From a virus, in IMG/VR virus record IMGVR_UViG_3300021605_000004, positions 1-64,000 of that record: a stretch of DNA of 64,000 nucleotides; one strand, given 5' to 3'. The notes beneath the pieces were generated by a model. That model made no database searches, was not told the DNA's origin, and worked only from the letters and a program-made list of their open reading frames with translations. Of the stretch, positions 25,594 to 33,545 are shown in pieces (position 1 is the first letter of the stretch; every line of letters starts with the position of its first letter). The translations under genes and the position numbers were made by a program.

Positions 25594-27888
25594 TTAGCCT
25601 TCATATCCTGGTATCCATCCCGTAACATCAATAGTTGCATTGGCACCTTTAACGAAATTGTAAAACGGATTCTTTTTGGCAATTAACGTTCCCAGCTTGG
25701 AAGCAATCAAGTCAAGATCGGTAATGTAACTGCGGCCTCCAAACTCAAGATATTCCTGTAATAAATTAAGGTGATAACACCTTTTGACATTTACCGCAAC
25801 ATCATCCTGTAGCCACCGGATAGCGGCCTCAACAATACCGGACTGATTATACCAACCTGGTTCCGGCTTGGCTTTACCAGTAACGCGGTCATGGTTCGAT
25901 AACAGATATCCACCGTAACCCATTCGTCTGAAATACTCAGCGATGTTAGGCTTATTGGACTCCGGGAAACACATTGCTCCGCAGTAAACATGCGCCATAA
26001 GCATATCGTTTTGATATCCTTCAAGCGTGTCCGGCCGGAAACTGTACGTTAAAATATCCCTGTCGGACTCAACCTGGTCTTGCTCTTTTTCCAATGGATC
26101 ATTTATCACATCACGCAGCCATGTTATAATCAGTCCGCCTTTTGATGCACGTCCTGAAGGTGTATTGATACCAAACGTGTCAGGGCTTCCAACAAACGTA
26201 GTCATGTCGGCAGGATACCACATGCCATCTCTGAACACGCGCTTATTGGTTTCGTTCTGTTTGAATTTGCGCGATAAATAAAACCGTCCATCCGTCGGGT
26301 TTTCCATCCATCCTACCTCGCTACCAAAACCATTCTTCCAGTAAAAGTCTCCACGAATGGCCTGATACTGTTTATTGGTTTGTAAGAATTGTATCTGTTC
26401 TTCGATTAAATCACGCCTAAGTACTTGGTTTGCAGGCGGTGGCGTAAATATATCAATATAGCACTGCGGATGCTGACGACGGAATAATGCCAATCCGTAC
26501 CAATCTTTTGCCCTTCGGAACGCGGCAATTTTATTCTCAATAAACTGTCTCGCGCCATAATCTTTTCCGATATACATGGCCTGTTCCGGAGTGGGCTTCT
26601 CAATAACTGATTCTCCGTAGGGTCCAATGTAATCCTGCAATCCATCCTCCGCCCTGAAATAAATATCCACAAAGCCAGATTCGGTCTGTCCGTTTGCGTC
26701 ACGTTTTTCAAAGTGTGATCGGTTGCAGAATTTCATGTAATTTTCACCGGCGGATGCCTCTGATATTTCATCGCAAGTGGTCGTTATTGCACCAATCCCA
26801 TGTATTTTACTACCGGCACCAAGCGAAAGGCAGAACTTTACAACACCAACAACGTCATTAATATCGTTACGCTGCATTTTTCCACCTTCATCGCAATGGT
26901 AGGCTGAGAGAAATTTCCCATCATACTTCGCTTTGTCTGAACTGGTCGCAAAGTCCACCATGGAGTGAAGGCCAAACTCAACGTCGTCAAAGTCATCGAA
27001 CATCATTGAGTTCTTGGGTGCAATGCCACCAGCAGCATCCCATACGGGCTTCCAGAATAGGGGTAAACGGATAAAGGGGTGCGCAAAATGCTCCTGGAAC
27101 ACGGTTGTAGCGTTCTCATCGCTCATTCCCTGAATACCAATTTTACAGGCCGATGTTCGGGTTACAAGTTCCGTAAAGACACACTCGATTCTTGACGTAT
27201 CGCCAACACGACGGCTTTTTGGGAAATTGGCACCGAAAATAGTACGCTTGCCGGTGTCAACCATTTCGTAAACACCATATTCATTTTTTACTGGCAGTCC
27301 GGTTTTTTCGTCAATGTCCTTAAATGTAGTGGTCGTCAGTTCGCAATATTTCAAACCGATACTCCACCTCCTGTCGCGATCCCTATACTCCGGAAGGATA
27401 TTATTGTTCAAATACCAAAAATTCAGAAAAAACCAGTAATGTCCGGGTATGTAAGTGTGCTTTCCGTTACAGAAAAAGTGCTTCCCGAATAACCTGTAAT
27501 ACCACATGGTTTTCAGCCATGCTATTTCAGTCTCGTATTTCTGTTGGTTTTCTTCCAGTTGCTCCCAGAAAAGTTCAATTACTTTAAGCTCTCGCCTCAC
27601 CGGTGACAGCTCCCTGGCTTTGCCTTTCGGCTTTAACTCTGTCCGGATGGATCTTTCAAGTTCAATAAGTCCTTGCGGTATGACTTCACGTTGAAACTTC
27701 TGTTGTTCCGGTGGCAGTCCGTGTCCTTCAACAAATTCAAAGTCCGGAAAATCTTGTGGTTCTTCTAAACTAAAATGCCGGTACGTTCTCTGAATAAGGT
27801 CAAGCTGATCAATCTCAATAGGGAATAGGTTTGGATCGCCTTGATTCAGGTAAACAAATCGGTCTATGGCTTCGTATTTATACTTCAT
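25594..27888 (-). CDS. terL: Terminase large subunit
   Basis: A 764-aa protein. The first 200 residues form an extended N-terminal region (KTMWYYRLFGKHFFCNGKHT). A deviant Walker A-like loop (FPKSRRVGDTS) comes next, then a Walker B of the form LSAYHCDEGGK about 120 residues later. The C-terminal half corresponds to the nuclease domain (SFRPDTLEGYQND region). Its start overlaps the upstream small-terminase candidate by 4 nt. It pumps DNA into the head. The Walker A is less canonical than in lambda or T4. Confidence 0.82.
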   Translation of the reverse strand: MKYKYEAIDRFVYLNQGDPNLFPIEIDQLDLIQRTYRHFSLEEPQDFPDFEFVEGHGLPPEQQKFQREVIPQGLIELERSIRTELKPKGKARELSPVRRELKVIELFWEQLEENQQKYETEIAWLKTMWYYRLFGKHFFCNGKHTYIPGHYWFFLNFWYLNNNILPEYRDRDRRWSIGLKYCELTTTTFKDIDEKTGLPVKNEYGVYEMVDTGKRTIFGANFPKSRRVGDTSRIECVFTELVTRTSACKIGIQGMSDENATTVFQEHFAHPFIRLPLFWKPVWDAAGGIAPKNSMMFDDFDDVEFGLHSMVDFATSSDKAKYDGKFLSAYHCDEGGKMQRNDINDVVGVVKFCLSLGAGSKIHGIGAITTTCDEISEASAGENYMKFCNRSHFEKRDANGQTESGFVDIYFRAEDGLQDYIGPYGESVIEKPTPEQAMYIGKDYGARQFIENKIAAFRRAKDWYGLALFRRQHPQCYIDIFTPPPANQVLRRDLIEEQIQFLQTNKQYQAIRGDFYWKNGFGSEVGWMENPTDGRFYLSRKFKQNETNKRVFRDGMWYPADMTTFVGSPDTFGINTPSGRASKGGLIITWLRDVINDPLEKEQDQVESDRDILTYSFRPDTLEGYQNDMLMAHVYCGAMCFPESNKPNIAEYFRRMGYGGYLLSNHDRVTGKAKPEPGWYNQSGIVEAAIRWLQDDVAVNVKRCYHLNLLQEYLEFGGRSYITDLDLIASKLGTLIAKKNPFYNFVKGANATIDVTGWIPGYEG

Positions 27889-28532
27889 ACCTTTGGCGGA
27901 CGGCCTCTGCGCGGTTTGTTACCGTAATACGGATCGTTGATATTTAACTGCTTCTTCTCTATCGCCTCGGCCATATGTTCGGGGCGCAAATTCAACTTCA
28001 TGCGCTCTGCCAGGACGTACAAAGCACTGCGGACGTTTATGGTTTCTTCGTCCGTAAAGATTTTACGTTCCAGCTCCTGTATCTGCTTCCTTGCCACTTC
28101 AGCATTGGCCATGGCTTCTTTCTTGCCCTTACTGTCTGCGGCGCCCATGGCCACCTGAAATTCTGAGAAGAATATCTCACGGTACATGACAAAGGCCGGG
28201 AGGTCTGCGATATTGAATTTGGTTACGAAGGCGACTATGGCCGCATTGTACTGGTCATTGTGGCCGATAATACAGTCCTCTACCCATTCATCGAACGTTC
28301 CCTGTGCGTTCTTCTTGAATCCGGCCAGTAGTGCTGCTTCATGCTTGCGTCGGTTAAAATCGTTCGGAAAGAGTTTTAACAGGTCCGCGTGAGGGTCATA
28401 GGTATAGATTGTGTAAGCAATCAGTTTGTCCTTATCCGGACACTCAAACCGAAACTCAGGGATATCGGCTTCCACCTTGGATGGTGTAGACGGATCGGTA
28501 GGGTTGTATAGATAGCTTGAAAATTTCGCCAT
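27885..28532 (-). CDS. Terminase small subunit candidate with AT-hook
   Basis: A 215-aa helical protein translationally coupled to terL, the usual place of terS. Residues 130-190 are a long charged helix (EVARKQIQELERKIFTDEET). The C-terminus ends with GNKPRRGRPPKV, a classical AT-hook for minor-groove binding. It probably recognises packaging DNA. The family could not be confirmed from sequence alone. Confidence 0.65.
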   Translation of the reverse strand: MAKFSSYLYNPTDPSTPSKVEADIPEFRFECPDKDKLIAYTIYTYDPHADLLKLFPNDFNRRKHEAALLAGFKKNAQGTFDEWVEDCIIGHNDQYNAAIVAFVTKFNIADLPAFVMYREIFFSEFQVAMGAADSKGKKEAMANAEVARKQIQELERKIFTDEETINVRSALYVLAERMKLNLRPEHMAEAIEKKQLNINDPYYGNKPRRGRPPKV

Positions 28533-28554
28533 GGCTTATCATTTAAAAAGAAAA

Positions 28555-28576
28555 GGGCGGTTCCGAAGAACCACCC
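28555..28576 (-). terminator. Strong terminator with TTCG tetraloop
   Basis: Stem gggcggttc/gaaccaccc around a 4-nt loop. On the minus strand it reads TTCG in the loop and runs into TTTTCTTTTT. It ends the GroES-like operon upstream of the terminase genes. Confidence 0.85.
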
Positions 28577-28668
28577 AGATCACAAACCAGCAAAACAAGC
28601 ATCGGTAAAAGTAATGCTTGAATGAAGGTTAATCAATTTGTATAAATTGCTTGTTTTGTGCATGTTGG

Positions 28669-29496
28669 TTATTCCATTACCGATAAGATATTGCTTCGTC
28701 TGGTGACAATCATATCGGCGTCTTTATTGAAAAATTTATTCCCCGGTTCGAGCCTTCTGTTACATCTCCACTTGAACATGATAATATCGTCCTTCTGAAT
28801 CTCAGGATGGTCGTACATGTCTTCGAACAGGTACTCCACCGGATCCCCGATATAGCGGATAATCCCTATCCGGTCGTTGAACTGCTTGTTTTTAATCAAG
28901 TCAGGAACAATCATGCCGATCTTTTCAAGGCGTTTCATCCAGTCTTCTGATTCCACGAATAGTTCCGCCAGTACCCACCCGTTAAGCATCTTCACGTCGT
29001 CACCGGATTTCTTCAGGTAGATGTCGTCATACTTAACAAGGTAGTAGTCCTGATTCTCGCAGTTCAGCTTCATGCCCTTGCCCTCGGAGTTCATCAGCAC
29101 CGATGAGTTTACCCATACGATATCGTTAGGCTTGAGTTCGCATTTCGTCTTCCAAAGCATTGAGCCGGGGATAGGAACTTCAATCAATGTCGTCTCGGAA
29201 TACATCGCTTGCTTGCGCGCCTGTATGAGATACCGCTTGACTTCGGGTGGTACGTCCAGTTCTTCAACCGTCTCACGGTACACTTTGCGCTTACCGAAGA
29301 TGAGTTTCCGTGGCACCGATATAACCTGGCATACGATAGGCTGAGTCTTAGTCTGGTCGTATGCCTTGCCGTCCTTGAGCGATATCGGAGCGTGTAGTTC
29401 CAACGTACCGTGACTGATCATGTCAGTCTTAACGGCTGGCTTTAACAATACAAGGTTGTTGGCCGGATGGTAGGATTGCAGTTCGGCCAGTGTCAT
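28669..29496 (-). CDS. Tandem GroES-fold-like protein, unknown
   Basis: A 275-aa protein. Both halves show the order of a Cpn10-type beta barrel. The first half begins NNLVLLKPAVKTD, with later IVWVNSSVLM and YYLVKYDDIYLK. The second begins NGWVLAELFV, with later DIIMFKWRCNRRLEPG and a final TRRSNILSVM. It overlaps the GroES-like gene by 4 nt. A double co-chaperonin-like role in head protein folding is inference and needs a structural check. Confidence 0.5.
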   Translation of the reverse strand: MTLAELQSYHPANNLVLLKPAVKTDMISHGTLELHAPISLKDGKAYDQTKTQPIVCQVISVPRKLIFGKRKVYRETVEELDVPPEVKRYLIQARKQAMYSETTLIEVPIPGSMLWKTKCELKPNDIVWVNSSVLMNSEGKGMKLNCENQDYYLVKYDDIYLKKSGDDVKMLNGWVLAELFVESEDWMKRLEKIGMIVPDLIKNKQFNDRIGIIRYIGDPVEYLFEDMYDHPEIQKDDIIMFKWRCNRRLEPGNKFFNKDADMIVTRRSNILSVME

Positions 29497-29783
29497 TCGA
29501 AAATCACTTCAGCGTAAGACAATATGAGGTACTTGGCTGTGTGGCCGTCCTCTGTTTCTTCCTCGTATGGCATACCGCTACCGGCCTTAAAGCCGATGCG
29601 CTGCTTGACGTGAATGTTCTCCATACGGTTCCATGGAGTGCCGGTGCCTTTCTTGGCCACTACACCAAAGCGGGTAGGATGTGATTTTTTTAGTGCTACT
29701 TCCGGGATGATAATTCCACCGGCTGATTTTTCTTCGGTGAGTTCTGGCAGTACCATTACTTTTTCACCAAGGAGGACTTTCAT
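29493..29783 (-). CDS. GroES/Cpn10-like co-chaperonin
   Basis: A 96-aa protein with Cpn10 hallmarks: MKVLLGEKVMVLP at the start, a GGIIIPEVA mobile-loop-like turn, FGVVAKKGTG, and the end YLILSYAEVIFE. GroES subunits are about 97 aa. The start at 29783 overlaps the upstream TGA (ATGA). Phages such as T4 (gp31) encode co-chaperonins to fold their capsid protein with host GroEL; the same role is inferred here. Confidence 0.7.
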   Translation of the reverse strand: MKVLLGEKVMVLPELTEEKSAGGIIIPEVALKKSHPTRFGVVAKKGTGTPWNRMENIHVKQRIGFKAGSGMPYEEETEDGHTAKYLILSYAEVIFE

Positions 29784-30088
29784 TCGCATACAGATACAGA
29801 TTGAGATGTTGATGAAACATGAACAACTAATCTTCCGGTAGGACTGGCCTTCCACTTGATAGAACCTAATTCCCACACAAAGTCACCACGTTCTGTAATG
29901 GTTTCAGGTTTCACTTCTTCGAACCAGTCCGGGTACTTCAACATATCAACTTCATACAAAGCTGATTCACCTATTTCAAAAACAGGCCATTTAAAGACGC
30001 CACAATCGCGAACCTGTTCAAGAATTGTTCCTGCCTTAACGTGCATGAATGGAGATACCCAATCTTTCAGTAATCTGTATTTTTTCAT
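29780..30088 (-). CDS. Small protein, unknown
   Basis: A 102-aa protein (MKKYRLLKDWVSPFMHVKAG) with alternating aromatic and charged residues typical of a small beta barrel. It is first in the minus-strand operon with the GroES-like genes. A TATATTGC box lies just upstream. No family is recognised. Confidence 0.6.
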   Translation of the reverse strand: MKKYRLLKDWVSPFMHVKAGTILEQVRDCGVFKWPVFEIGESALYEVDMLKYPDWFEEVKPETITERGDFVWELGSIKWKASPTGRLVVHVSSTSQSVSVCE

Positions 30089-30158
30089 TGCCTTGCTGTT
30101 TTATAGCCGCAATATAATACGAAATATTGGAATATCAGATATTGTTAGCAAAATTAAT

Positions 30159-30189
30159 TTGGTAAATCTTATATTGTGTGGTATATTGC
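30159..30189 (+). promoter_or_regulatory. Promoter, TTG-N20-TATATTGC, preceded by GTTAGCAAAAT
   Basis: TTG (30159-30161), 20 nt, TATATTGC (30182-30189), with the ATG at 30209. Just upstream, GTTAGCAAAAT (30144-30154) recurs near the promoters at 31.9 kb and, diverged, at 61.4 kb. Confidence 0.6.
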
Positions 30190-30208
30190 ACACTCAAAAC
30201 AAGCAGAT

Positions 30209-30601
30209 ATGGTTACGATTAAGGTTACTTTTGAAAACGGCGAAGGGTGCGCTGAGTTCATTAAGATGTTAGGTGCAGACGTGACGGTTGAGTGTACGGT
30301 ATGCAAGGCCAACCTGAAACCAAACACCACTCAGGCCGACATAGACGGCGCCATTCGTAAAGAAAGACTCAGAAACTTTACACAAGCGGCATTTGAGGAA
30401 GAACCGGTGGAAGAAGCCCCGATCCCGCTTGAGTTCGTGCAGCCACAAGCGCCTGTAGTGAATAAGGCCACCAAGTCTGACAGGGAAGTAGCCGCCAGTC
30501 AATATCTGCGTGACAAGAAACTGCGAGAGAAACTGGAGAAGATTAAAATGAACGATCCATCGCCAATCAAGGAACCGAAATTACACCGCGACTTACTTTA
30601 A
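30209..30601 (+). CDS. Small protein, unknown (rightward operon)
   Basis: A 130-aa protein starting MVTIKVTFENGEGCAEFIKM. The N-terminal beta-alpha part includes a CTVC pair. A charged, Pro-containing linker and a basic C-terminus (KKLREKLEKIKMND) follow. The start is set by the promoter 20 nt upstream. First gene of a three-gene plus-strand operon. Function is unknown. Confidence 0.6.
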   Translation: MVTIKVTFENGEGCAEFIKMLGADVTVECTVCKANLKPNTTQADIDGAIRKERLRNFTQAAFEEEPVEEAPIPLEFVQPQAPVVNKATKSDREVAASQYLRDKKLREKLEKIKMNDPSPIKEPKLHRDLL

Positions 30602-30613
30602 ACCATAACCCAT

Positions 30614-30913
30614 ATGACAAACCAGGAAATTAAAGAAAAAGCCTTCAACGCACTGCGTGAGATAGCTGTGAGAGCCGACACATCGGTACGTGCCATACAG
30701 GAACTGGCCACCAAGACATTGTATGACGACGTTAAATTCTTACAAAGCGTCAATGACCTGCGCAATCAGGAGATACAGCGCGAACAGTTAAAGCTGATGA
30801 AGCTCCAGACTGAGAACGAGATCATGCAAGGACAGTGCCTTCGGTTCAAGCTCAAACGCATGATCTGGATAAGAACTAAATTAGGTATCATCAAAAAAGA
30901 ACAATCACAATGA
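30614..30913 (+). CDS. Coiled-coil small protein, unknown
   Basis: A 99-aa, almost entirely helical protein (TNQEIKEKAFNALREIAVRA). Its ATG follows the previous stop by 12 nt, and its TGA overlaps the next ATG by 4 nt. It could be a small structural or regulatory coiled coil. No family is recognised. Confidence 0.6.
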   Translation: MTNQEIKEKAFNALREIAVRADTSVRAIQELATKTLYDDVKFLQSVNDLRNQEIQREQLKLMKLQTENEIMQGQCLRFKLKRMIWIRTKLGIIKKEQSQ

Positions 30914-31215
30914 ACGTAAAAGCAGAATTTGAGAAATTACAGGCCATTGCCGACTCCGGAAAGTTCAGTTATAAAGGTATCGTGTTTAATACCGTTGACA
31001 GACTCGACAAGGACAACGAGCAGCTTAAAGGAAGGCCGCTGATGCGCTTAACCGGTGTGGACTCACATGGCACAGAAATTCGCGTCTGGTCACATGATGT
31101 AACTGCTGTGGCTAAGACAGTGCATGAGGAAATTGCAGAAATGGTTGCTGAAGTAGGAGTACCAGAAGAAACTGTCCGTAAAGGAAAGAAGAAGAAGTCT
31201 GTTCCTCATAGCTGA
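30910..31215 (+). CDS. Small protein, unknown
   Basis: A 101-aa protein (MNVKAEFEKLQAIADSGKFS) with a mixed alpha/beta start, a helix at 70-90 and a basic KGKKKKSV tail. It is the last gene of the plus operon and is followed by a strong terminator. Function is unknown. Confidence 0.6.
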   Translation: MNVKAEFEKLQAIADSGKFSYKGIVFNTVDRLDKDNEQLKGRPLMRLTGVDSHGTEIRVWSHDVTAVAKTVHEEIAEMVAEVGVPEETVRKGKKKKSVPHS

Positions 31216-31235
31216 CAAGGGTGGTAACCTTGGGA

Positions 31236-31261
31236 AAGCGGTGGTTTACACCGCTTTTTTT
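31236..31261 (+). terminator. Terminator between convergent operons
   Basis: Stem aagcggtg (31236-31243) and caccgctt (31249-31256) followed by a run of T. It overlaps the 3' end of the convergent minus-strand gene. Confidence 0.85.
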
Positions 31262-31659
31262 ATGGCTTGTTCAATCTGGTCTTTATTCTCCATGACATAA
31301 AGCATCGCCTCTGTCATCATTTTTACCGTAACATCAAAGTCATGGCAGACTCCGAATTTCCTTGCGATACTTACTGAGCGTGAGGTAAGCTCATCCCTTG
31401 TCACATCTGCGATATGCTGCCGTTCCACTATCGACTCGTCAAATCCTTCACGCTTGACAAGGCTGTAGCTCGGATGAATACCCGACACCACCAGTTCTAT
31501 CCCGACTTGTTGCGGTCCCTGGCATTCATCGAACAGGTTTTCGAACACCTCACGCTTCGATACGATACGATTTGATGCGTCAACGATACTGTGCTGCTGC
31601 AAGCGGAGCGAGAAACTACCCCACAAATCACGGGATAACTGAGAACTTTTAAATAGCAT
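31246..31659 (-). CDS. Small protein, unknown
   Basis: A 137-aa protein starting MLFKSSQLSRDLWGSFSLRL. It has a beta-rich N-terminal half and a helical C-terminus (MMTEAMLYVMENKDQIEQAI). It overlaps its upstream neighbour by 11 nt and runs into the shared terminator. No family is recognised. Confidence 0.6.
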   Translation of the reverse strand: MLFKSSQLSRDLWGSFSLRLQQHSIVDASNRIVSKREVFENLFDECQGPQQVGIELVVSGIHPSYSLVKREGFDESIVERQHIADVTRDELTSRSVSIARKFGVCHDFDVTVKMMTEAMLYVMENKDQIEQAIKKAV

Positions 31660-31879
31660 CTTGTTTATGGATTAAAAATTCATACAACTGTTCGGTAGTC
31701 TTAACGTCTTTCAGTTCATAGTCCATCTCACTGAGCATCGGGTTCCATGTTCCTGCCATCATTTTATAGTACCAGTGGTGGATATATCCGCAGCGGCAAA
31801 GCGCCCTATCAAGCTCATCAATAGCTTCGGGCGTGGGATCTTGTAAAACAGAAATAAAATTGCCCTTAGTGATCTGCAT
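31649..31879 (-). CDS. Small protein, unknown
   Basis: A 76-aa protein (MQITKGNFISVLQDPTPEAI), mostly helical, with an aromatic patch (GYIHHWYYKMMAGTW). It is the first gene of a two-gene operon; the promoter places the transcript start at about the ATG. Function is unknown. Confidence 0.6.
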   Translation of the reverse strand: MQITKGNFISVLQDPTPEAIDELDRALCRCGYIHHWYYKMMAGTWNPMLSEMDYELKDVKTTEQLYEFLIHKQDAI

Positions 31880-31883
31880 AATG

Positions 31884-31913
31884 CAAATATAAGGGCAATA
31901 TATGAAATTCCAA
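31884..31913 (-). promoter_or_regulatory. Promoter, TTG-N19-TATATTTG, nearly leaderless
   Basis: Minus strand: TTG (31911-31913), 19 nt, TATATTTG (31884-31891). The ATG is at 31879, so the mRNA would begin at or next to the start codon. A GTTAGCAAAAT motif lies just upstream (about 31918-31928). Confidence 0.6.
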
Positions 31914-31930
31914 TAATTATTTTGCTAACA

Positions 31931-32266
31931 CTATGATATCATCGAAAGTGCTTGTACTGCCAATACTTTAGCCTCAACCCTGAAAGCCATGAATTCAACC
32001 ATTTCGGTTTCATGGGCCGGGGTATCGTTGCCGTTGTGGATGATCGCTAATTCATCGTCAGATGAATACTTGCTTCGGATAATGGCTGAAACGATTTCGC
32101 CTTTGGTTGGCTGGTCTGATACCTTCACCTGGTCGTATTCAAAGGCTGTCTTTTCAGGTTGCCCCGGCATCACGGGAACATTTACAACCTGTTCGTTGAA
32201 GTTGATCAATCCACCGCCCTGAAGTTTCACGGCGAGAGGTAATTTATTGTCTGATTGTGTTTTCAT
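31931..32266 (-). CDS. DGR-operon protein, tail-assembly-like
   Basis: A 111-aa protein. Its middle and end (KGEIVSAIIRSKYSSDDELA ... MVEFMAFRVEAKVLA) match the general pattern of small tail-assembly proteins downstream of fibre genes. The ATG overlaps the RT stop by one base (TAATG). It does not look like the four-helix accessory protein Avd (too beta-rich at its start), so it is not called avd. It might be a chaperone for the variable fibre (inference). Confidence 0.55.
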   Translation of the reverse strand: MKTQSDNKLPLAVKLQGGGLINFNEQVVNVPVMPGQPEKTAFEYDQVKVSDQPTKGEIVSAIIRSKYSSDDELAIIHNGNDTPAHETEMVEFMAFRVEAKVLAVQALSMIS

Positions 32267-33252
32267 TATGCTGCTATTTTAAGTTCAAATAATGGTAAAT
32301 ACTTATTCCATAAAATCTTGCTGTCGGACACTTTAACCCATCCGTAATAACTCATGATCACAGACCGCTTGTTCCTGATCCGGTCAATCATGGCAACCCT
32401 CTTTTTGAATGCTTTTGCGATTGACTTTCTCATGTATGTCTTGCAATGATCGAATTTGAAGCCGAGAAAATCAACCCGTCGTTTGCGGACAGGAAATACC
32501 TGATAATTCTTTTTGAGAAAAAGCCTGAGTTTGCTTTCAAGGTAATACTCGATCTTGACCAACAAATACTGCAAATAATCTTTATCCTGATGAAGAATAA
32601 CCATGTCGTCACAGTAGCGAAAGAAATTTTTGATCTTCATTTTTTCCTTTAACCAATGATCTGCATAGGCTAAGTAAAGGTTTCCGAAATACTGAGACAG
32701 GTAATTTCCGATAGGAATTCCTTTTACTGAATCTATGATTTCATCCAAAAGCCAAAGACAATCCTTGCATTTGATTTTCTTGCGAATGATCTGTTTCAGA
32801 ATCGCATTGTTGACAGAAGGGTAAAATTTCCTTACGTCGATTTTGAGACAAAACATTTTCCTGCTGTTACGCAAAACGTTTTCTACTCTCACCTTACAGG
32901 AATGAACCCCCCGGCCTTTGATCGACTGATACGTGTCACGAATGAGAATTTTCTTCCAAATCGGTTCTAAGATTTGCAGGATTGCATGATGCAGGATTCT
33001 GTCAGGGAAATAGGGGAGTTTTGAGATTTCACGTTCTTTCCCTCTTTCGATTTTTTTATAAGTTTTGTACGCTGAGTTTTTGAATGTTTTTTGTAATAAC
33101 ATTCGTTGCAATCTTTGTAAATAGTAATCCTCATGCCGATCAACTTGCTTCACTTCGCTATAATGGGTCTTCTTCCTGCGGGCTTTCTGATGCGCAAGTT
33201 TCAGATTATTATAGTCTGCGATCTTTTCAAATAAATTACCTACTCTTTTCAT
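32266..33252 (-). CDS. DGR reverse transcriptase
   Basis: A 328-aa RT with the conserved blocks in order: LPYFPDRILHHAIL (about 79-92), YQSIKGRGVHSC (108-119), KIDVRKFYPS with Asp139, GIPIGNYLSQ (178-187), YCDD (213-216) and VDFLGFKF. The GIPIGNxxSQ form of motif 4 is typical of DGR RTs and differs from group II intron and retron RTs. It has no maturase or endonuclease domain. A good Shine-Dalgarno (AGAAGGAG) precedes the ATG, unusual in this genome. The template repeat lies 102 bp upstream. It makes the adenine-mutagenised cDNA that replaces the variable repeat. Confidence 0.95.
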   Translation of the reverse strand: MKRVGNLFEKIADYNNLKLAHQKARRKKTHYSEVKQVDRHEDYYLQRLQRMLLQKTFKNSAYKTYKKIERGKEREISKLPYFPDRILHHAILQILEPIWKKILIRDTYQSIKGRGVHSCKVRVENVLRNSRKMFCLKIDVRKFYPSVNNAILKQIIRKKIKCKDCLWLLDEIIDSVKGIPIGNYLSQYFGNLYLAYADHWLKEKMKIKNFFRYCDDMVILHQDKDYLQYLLVKIEYYLESKLRLFLKKNYQVFPVRKRRVDFLGFKFDHCKTYMRKSIAKAFKKRVAMIDRIRNKRSVIMSYYGWVKVSDSKILWNKYLPLFELKIAA

Positions 33253-33354
33253 TTACTCCTTCTTAATTTGTCCAGAACCTTCGGTTGCCCTACCAGCACT
33301 TTAACGGACGTCCATATATTTTGCCAAGAGGCAAGGATATTTAACGCATTCAAG

Positions 33355-33467
33355 AAGTACAACTGAGTGCCAATGTTCTGATTCGCATTGCCGGAATCGT
33401 TATTCAGATTCCAATTGAAAGCCCCGGCATTCGTACCATTGTTCGCATTGCCGCCGAAAAACGCCAC
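33355..33467 (-). repeat. DGR template repeat (TR)
   Basis: 113 bp, aligning without gaps to the VR at 33550-33662. In coding orientation the TR is rich in AAT/AAC codons (a reading in frame gives FFGGNANNGTNAGAFNW). I count 19 substitutions between TR and VR over this length: 18 at TR adenines, one at a T. No start codon or gene belongs to it; a 72-aa open frame over it is a by-product. Confidence 0.95.
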
Positions 33468-33521
33468 TCTTCGCTAAATACCCTATATTTTAAAGAACAA
33501 AAAAATACGCTTCGCATAATG

Positions 33522-33537
33522 TGCGGCAAGTGCCGCA
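33522..33537. promoter_or_regulatory. Hairpin/cruciform downstream of VR
   Basis: tgcggc-aagt-gccgca forms a perfect 6-bp stem with a 4-nt loop. It lies 12 bp downstream of the VR end in coding orientation. A similar GC-rich hairpin is needed for efficient homing in the Bordetella phage BPP-1 DGR; the same role is inferred. Confidence 0.65.
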
Positions 33538-33545
33538 ATTTCTTA

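Noticed and set aside
31931-32266. Avd accessory protein of the DGR
   Set aside because: Sequence is beta-rich at the start and not a four-helix bundle; it looks like a tail-assembly-type protein.
33249-33467. 72-aa open frame across the TR
   Set aside because: It is the template repeat read in the VR frame; it has no start context and the TR acts as RNA.
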